Origin: Rhineura floridana
Lineage: Eukaryota; Chordata; Lepidosauria; Squamata; Rhineuridae
DNA length: 64,000 bases
Assembly (NCBI RefSeq): GCF_030035675.1
Contig: NC_084489.1
Location: 79,846,270-79,910,269 of the forward strand
Direction of reading: 5' to 3'
Below the pieces are notes generated by a model. The model made no database searches. It had not been told where the DNA came from and was given only the letters and a program-made list of their open reading frames with translations. Shown one piece after another: positions 59,701 to 64,000 of this stretch. The translations under genes were made by a program, and so were the position numbers. Every line of letters begins with the position of its first letter. The first letter of the stretch is position 1.

Positions 59701-61292
59701 CGGGATGTTGGAGGTTGCTTTGCCACTCCCTGATCTCTACATGCTGTGAGATCAGGAGCAGGCCACTGAATTTCTGTGTGTGCATGTGTGTAGTATGATG
59801 TATTTAAGGCACATTCATACCATGGTCAAGTATTTCCAGGTGACGCTTGTTACTAAATAAGAAGTACTGTTTATTCTGCTGTTGGGCTGTGCTTCTAGAC
59901 AAGACATTATTCTCTCCATCCACAAAATTTTGCTGGTCTTTGACCGAAATAAACTTATTTACATTTCCATCCACAAAATTAATAACAATTTTCTGTGTCC
60001 TTTAATCCTAACTTGTCACTTTCCATTGCCTTCTCCTTCTCAGCCTTCTCCCCATGTGAATAAAAACTGGCTAATTCAGAAATGCACATTTTATAGAACA
60101 TGTTTATAATGAAGGTCAGCTACACAAATAGAAACCTGTTAAAAATTATGGAGAGAGCTTTTGCTTGGGGAAATTTGTAAGGAGGCGGCACTGGCAATTA
60201 GTGAGCCTCTGTGGCTTCTGTTAAATTTGTGGAAGCATATCCAGTTTCTTCCAGTAGTTTTGGAGGTAACGGCAGTCTTACTGGGATTCCTCATGCTCTT
60301 CAGTTAGTGGTGTACCAGTTTTCTAGATTCATAAGGAAGCCTTTTTGCCTTTTGCTTTTTTAACTCTTGGAGGGGGCTGGACAAGCGTTGCATAGTTTGA
60401 AAGGGGTTAGTGAGTTGGTTAAGAGGGCATAGTATGAGAGATTGTACAGTGTAATGGTTAAAGTGTTGGACTAGAACTAGGAGGACCCCTGTTCAAATCT
60501 CCACTCTTTCATGAAGCTATCTGGGTAACCTTGGACTGCTCAACAATTTCTCAGTCTGACCTGTCTCTTTTCTGAGGACAAAATGGGAGGAAGTGAAGAA
60601 GCATGCATTCTGCACTTTGCTCCTTGGAGGAAGGGTAGGGTAATCATCACCATAGTAATGCCATTCCCTTTTTGAAATGCTGGAGGTTGGAGTGCCCAGT
60701 TCCTTTTTGGCTTCTGTGCTCCTTATTCTTAGCTGGGCTGGCATCAGTTGCTGTCACTCAAGTCTTCTACTTACCAGCTGGTTAGTGTCCTGCCCTTACC
60801 TGTATCACTAGCATGTCTCCTATGCAGAAACATTTTAAACTGCATCTTTGGCTTCCTGGCTATTCATATATTGGCCTCTAATGTCTAAACACATAATGGA
60901 ATCCTAGTTTGACTAAAAATGTGCAAGTGCCATTGACATATCAAAGCTGTAGGGATGAACTACTGTATTGGCGTCTAAACCTATGTTGACAGTAAAAGAC
61001 TCTCTGCAGTTGGAGGGCTTGTGCTTGTGCAGATCTTGTTTAAGGGTCATGGAACTATGTGCTAAAATTATTCTTATGGGAACACTGCAGTGCATAGCTT
61101 TTCTTTTTACATTGTTCCAACTATTAGGATTTTTATGATTAACTGCCTTCATTACGTATGTTATTTGGGGGAATTAAAAGCAGAATAATGAATTAATTGT
61201 ATTCACATTGCTTTTCTTGCAGCACTCAAGGTGGTGTCTGTGTTCACAATGATAGACTGACAGTGACTTCTCCTGTATTAATGTGGGCCAAG
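56414..61292 (+). CDS. XYLB: Xylulokinase XYLB, first three coding exons (partial)
   Basis: XYLB is a cytosolic FGGY-family kinase that phosphorylates D-xylulose to xylulose 5-phosphate in the glucuronate-xylulose route. Exons 56414-56473, 59470-59552 and 61223-61292 (213 nt) encode the first 71 of an expected 530 or so residues. The N terminus has CYLGWDFSTQQLKVIAVDEQ, where GWDFSTQ is the FGGY phosphate-binding loop with its conserved Asp. DLPEFGTQGGVCVHNDRLTV and TSPVLMWAK follow. The human start (LGWDFSTQQVKVVAVDAEL) matches. The next exon (human ALDIILEKMK) lies right of the window. Confidence 0.95.
57230..57535 (+). mobile_element. CR1-like LINE 3' fragment with an insertion
   Basis: GGGGAGAGTGCTGTTGCACT and GGGCTCCCCACAGGCA are followed, after about 150 foreign bases (57293-57443), by GCATCTGGCTGGCCATTGTG and CAGATCCAGTAAGGCTGTTC. 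The same order without the insertion is at 8104-8335. The insert starts with a GT/GA run and ends near TATATTAAAAAAGCACTGGC. Confidence 0.6.
58187..58374. mobile_element. hAT-like MITE inside the SINE
   Basis: Right end AAAAGGTTCCTCACCCCTG and left end CAGGTGCTTGGGAAC are degenerate complements. Interior GGACAGCCCCACCCACCTGT resembles 29812-30019. The SINE's GGACTA motif stands at both sides. Confidence 0.55.
58388..58503. mobile_element. Foldback hAT MITE with 8-bp target duplication
   Basis: Arms of about 48 bases beginning CAGAGCTTGG are almost perfect complements, with ACTACAACTCCCATCAGCCC inside each. Exact GATTTGGG repeats flank it (58380-58387, 58504-58511). The duplicated bases belong to the SINE, so this element entered after the SINE. 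Confidence 0.9.
59250..59455 (+). mobile_element. LINE 3' tail-like sequence
   Basis: T-rich 3' UTR-like stretch with repeated TTTTATATATGT motifs, ending TTAAATGCTAAATAAATAAA just before XYLB exon 2 (acceptor 15 bases later). L2-like by layout only. A short inverted repeat (CTTCCAAACGGAGGCATG and CATGCCTCCATTTGGAAG, 59176-59250) precedes it. Confidence 0.4.
59470..59552 (+). CDS. XYLB: XYLB exon 2
   Basis: Acceptor TTTCTTCAG, then LKVIAVDEQLRVIHENNINF and DKDLPEF with a split Gly codon. Donor GTATGT. Confidence 0.96.
60440..60650 (+). mobile_element. tRNA-headed SINE, diverged
   Basis: Head ACAGTGTAATGGTTAAAGTG, B box GTTCAAATCTCCACTC, core GTAACCTTGGACTGCTCA, end TGCTCCTTGGAGGAAGGG. Same family as 58142-58690. 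Lies in XYLB intron 2. Confidence 0.65.
61223..61292 (+). CDS. XYLB: XYLB exon 3
   Basis: Acceptor TTTCTTGCAG completes the Gly codon; encodes TQGGVCVHNDRLTVTSPVLM and WAK. Donor GTAAGT, phase 0. Confidence 0.96.
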
Positions 61293-61574
61293 GTAAGTGC
61301 CTAATATTTGAGTCACGTCGCCAATCCCTGGAGAGGAAGACTGCAGTTTCTGTCTTGTTGCCTTTCTGCAGTTGCCTTTAATTCTCCCTCCTCCTTCCAT
61401 TTACACACCTATTTGTTGTCATACGCTTACCTTTTGCAAAATACCATGTTGCCTGCTTGCTTAGGTTTGAGTCTCTGTGCCCATTTGAGTCTCTGTGCCA
61501 ACAAGGAATAGGAAGCTGATATGATCTATAGTTACCTCCAACCATGCCTGGCTCTGCTTTGTACTTTGGGGAAA

Positions 61575-62490
61575 ATGTGTGATGCAATGGATACAGTATT
61601 CATTCTTGACATAGGAGATTGGGGTTCAGATCCTTACTCAGCAATGAAGTGCACTTGGTGGCCTATTTAAGATACTGGAGAAGGATATTTATCATGGATG
61701 ACAGCTCTCACAAAGCTTTGTTGGCAAGACCAGCAGCAGGTTGGGGGTTGGACCCAAAGGTGCCAGGAGTTATTAGAAATTTATGACCTTACCCAAAGGA
61801 AACTACTAAGCTTCAATCCCTCTGAGCTTCGCGATTGGGTTTTCAACCACGATGCGAACAAAGATAGGGTATCAATTGTGGCAGCCCCTTTCTCACCCTG
61901 GTTTCCTCTAATTAAACCCAACCACGCTATGTCATCCTATTTTGATATTCTGACCTGTGCCCCGTTACGAAGAGCCTTCACAGAACTAAGATTTCAAACT
62001 ATGCCCTCAGCTTATCTCGAGGGCAGATATGAGGGAATCCCGCTAGAGGAGCGCTATTGTGTCTCAGGCTGCAAGGTACCTGAAGATTTAGTCCACTATA
62101 TGCTTCTTTGCCCCTTGTACAAGCACCCCAGGGAAAAAAGTTTTAGCTGCTTTTATTAGTTCTAGAGGGGGGATACCTTTTGACAATTTGGTGGTTGAGC
62201 TTTTAACCGATAATCACAAGCAGGTCACAATTGCCGTGGCTAATTTTGCTCTAGCTGCAAAAAAGTTAAGGGCAAATTATGTGAAAACCGTCCTGGCCAC
62301 AAACCCGACGTGACCGCATGTTTTATGTTTCATGGTTTTAAAATGTCTATTTTGCCTACTTCGTTTATTTTGTACTGTGCAATGGCCTATGACTACATGC
62401 AAATAAAGGACTCGACTCGACTCGAGTAAATTACTGTACCATCTCACAGGCGTGTTGTGAGGATTGCTACATGGAGGCTTGAAAGGGTTT
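61575..62490 (+). mobile_element. SINE interrupted by a LINE
   Basis: SINE head part GATGCAATGGATACAGTATT with B box GGGGTTCAGATCCTTAC lies at 61575-61680. The matching core CATCTCACAGGCGTGTTGTG and GAGGATTGCTACATGG follow only at 62442-62476. A LINE 3' end fills the gap. Confidence 0.6.
61690..62430 (+). mobile_element. Non-L2 LINE 3' end (RT C-terminal tail)
   Basis: Frame 61698-62159 encodes WVFNHDANKDRVSIVAAPF and the zinc-binding-like CVSGCKVPEDLVHYMLLCPL. After a frameshift near 62136 the second register gives VLAAFISSRGGIPFDNLVVE and AVANFALAAKKLRANYVKTV to TGA. The C-x3-C...H-x4-C pattern is the Cys/His tail of R4-, I- or Vingi-like LINEs. The 3' end is AAATAAAGGACTCGACTCGA with a GACTC tail. 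Not part of XYLB. Confidence 0.7.
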
Positions 62491-62768
62491 GGAAATTTCT
62501 TTACTGTACTTCTGAATCTTAACAGTTCATACTCCAGTGTGATGGTTCTTTGTTGATCTACCACATCTCTAGTAGTACATACTAGAAATGGGGATCATAT
62601 CAGTATTAGCAATGGCCATGTAGTATTGAGGTAGTTTTCTGCTATGAAAGCTTTTTGCTTTTGGAAACAGTTTGACATATGCTTGGAAGTGGTTCTGAGT
62701 TAATGTTAGTTACTGAACATAGGTGCTGTGCAGGTATGCTCCTACGTAAGGACAGGCCTGCACATTTT

Positions 62769-62937
62769 GTGACCTACCAAGCTGAATACAGCCCAGTTGC
62801 CATGTATGGAGGCCCATTAGGATCTTGATAAACATTTTGTTTCTGCTACCTGGCTTGGGACTACGAAGTGCAGTTTTCCTAAGCATCTCTGTTGGGCCAC
62901 AAGTGACTGCTAGACTGTGTTCAGTTTGGTGGGTCAC
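62769..62937. mobile_element. MITE-like inverted-repeat element, copy B
   Basis: Ends GTGACCTACCAAGCTGAATA and, complemented, GTGACCCACCAAACTGAACA. Same family as 649-818. Confidence 0.6.
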
Positions 62938-62939
62938 AA

Positions 62940-63745
62940 GTTCTGCAGGCCTAGGTGAGGGAAAGATTGTTATCCATAAGAAGGAAATCCAAATGGATAA
63001 AGCTGTGCCCCTCTCCTTGTGTAGGAGAGGAGGGCCTATACTTACTTCTGGAACTTTTCTTGCATGCTCTGTATACTTCAGCAACAGGAGTGTGAAGTAA
63101 TCTTGTGCAGAGGCTGTGGCTGGGGCAGGGAAGGGGGGCAATTCTTTTCTCCTCTTAATTAGGAGCTGCCATTGTTTTTAATGTTGGCTGCTTGGCTCTC
63201 CTGTGCCATTAGATGATCCAGCTTCTTAGCTCAGCATTATTAAAATTGCTTTATACAAGAAACCATCACATTTGCTAGACAATTTATAATTTGCTTGTTT
63301 TCTATTTCTGTATGAATGTTGTTAAAGATTCTTTTGACACTGCAGTTTCCTGTTACCATGTTTTTTTCATTTCTTTAAGTAGACAACATTTTGCACCATT
63401 GTTTGTGACAATAAGATGTGTTAATTTAAAAACGATGCCAACGTTGCTTGGAATTAAACTGAATTTTGACATAATTATATTCTCCCACCACTCACTCCCT
63501 GTTGAAGCAGTATTAGTCTTTCCTGCTTTATATCTTGTTGTTTTTTGGGGAAGAGAAATTAGTTTGGCTCCATTTCGTTCTAGTTTATTTGACACTGGAG
63601 GTTTTTCAGTGGCCATTTATACTCTTACCCCCCACTCCTAATAAGGAAACAAGGCCAATTGAGAGAAGAAATCCCTTTCATGTTGCTTTGTAGCTCAGTC
63701 CTTTTCCCACTTAGAAGTAAGTTTCATTGACCTGGTTAGCATGTA
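62940..63745 (+). other. XYLB: XYLB intron 3, nothing recognised
   Basis: No XYLB exon 4 and no clear repeat. The opposing frames at 63291-63641 and 63353-63616 look like chance. Confidence 0.5.
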
Positions 63746-63750
63746 ATCCT

Positions 63751-63975
63751 GGGCCAAACTATGGTTTATCCGGAATGAGCAAGTGGGCGGTTACAGTGCT
63801 CCTTCTTTGGTCCTGCTGCCACTGTGCTACCCAGGGCTAAGCCATGGTTTGGCTTATTGTTATGTCCGAACTCAGGCTCATGGTTTTTCTTGCCCCAGAC
63901 AAACCACAAGCTGTAACCAAGGTTTGTTTGGGCCTGGGTTTGGATGCACTGCTATACCAAACCATGGCTTCATCT
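63751..63975. mobile_element. Palindromic MITE, AACCATGGTTTGG family, copy 2
   Basis: CCAAACTATGGTTT at the left and ACCAAACCATGGCTTCATC at the right. Inner pairs CTAAGCCATGGTTTGG and GACAAACCACAAGC alternate as in 9033-9329. Shares ATGAGCAAGTG near its left end. Confidence 0.55.
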
Positions 63976-64000
63976 TGGGTAGAATGGCAGCAGCATGACT

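Noticed and set aside
61698-62159. A further XYLB exon or new host gene
   Set aside because: The Cys/His tail and following 3' UTR are LINE features. The human XYLB continuation (ALDIILEK) is not present.
1-64000. CRISPR arrays, operons, riboswitches, bacterial promoters
   Set aside because: None are present; spliced genes and vertebrate repeats show this is animal nuclear DNA.

Overview
This is a vertebrate chromosomal window, most likely from a squamate reptile (a lizard). The host genes have short exons split by long introns with standard splice signals. The repeats fit Squamata: a BovB (RTE) LINE fragment, a Sauria-type SINE with a BovB-like tail, abundant L2 and CR1 LINE pieces, tRNA-headed SINEs and many small hAT- and Tc1/mariner-like MITEs. 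There is no bacterial, plasmid, phage or CRISPR content. Species cannot be set from the sequence alone.

Layout of genes. At 373-591 (+) lies the last coding exon of a WD40 protein that I call WDR86. NUB1 (NEDD8 ultimate buster 1) follows on the minus strand. Its coding exons run from 34532 down to 10504, and its CpG-rich promoter with a probable non-coding first exon is at about 40.2-40.6 kb. WDR86 and NUB1 face each other tail to tail, as I recall for the human 7q36 locus. I located thirteen NUB1 coding exons with matching phases. One short exon of the ubiquitin-like region (expected about 59 nt) was not found. A two-exon minus-strand gene (51195 to 44229, 209 codons) that I do not firmly recognise follows. 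The window ends with the first three coding exons of xylulokinase XYLB on the plus strand (56414-61292), whose CpG-rich start lies at about 56.15-56.76 kb; the rest of XYLB lies beyond the right edge.

The genes look functionally separate. NUB1 directs NEDD8/FAT10-linked proteins to the proteasome, XYLB phosphorylates D-xylulose, and WDR86 is a poorly characterised beta-propeller protein.

Repeats. The largest element is a nearly full-length L2 LINE (about 21.03-25.20 kb, minus strand) inside a NUB1 intron. Its endonuclease-reverse transcriptase frame is broken by one internal stop and one late frameshift. A second, 5'-truncated L2 lies at 27.57-29.43 kb and a third 3' piece at 45.97-46.46 kb. 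Several nested insertions can be read directly, with 8-10 bp target-site duplications. A probable fossil LTR element lies at about 53.4-54.2 kb. I found no previously undescribed biological system. The best leads are a GC-AG intron in NUB1, the unrecognised two-exon gene, the L2 copy and the nested MITE/SINE structures.
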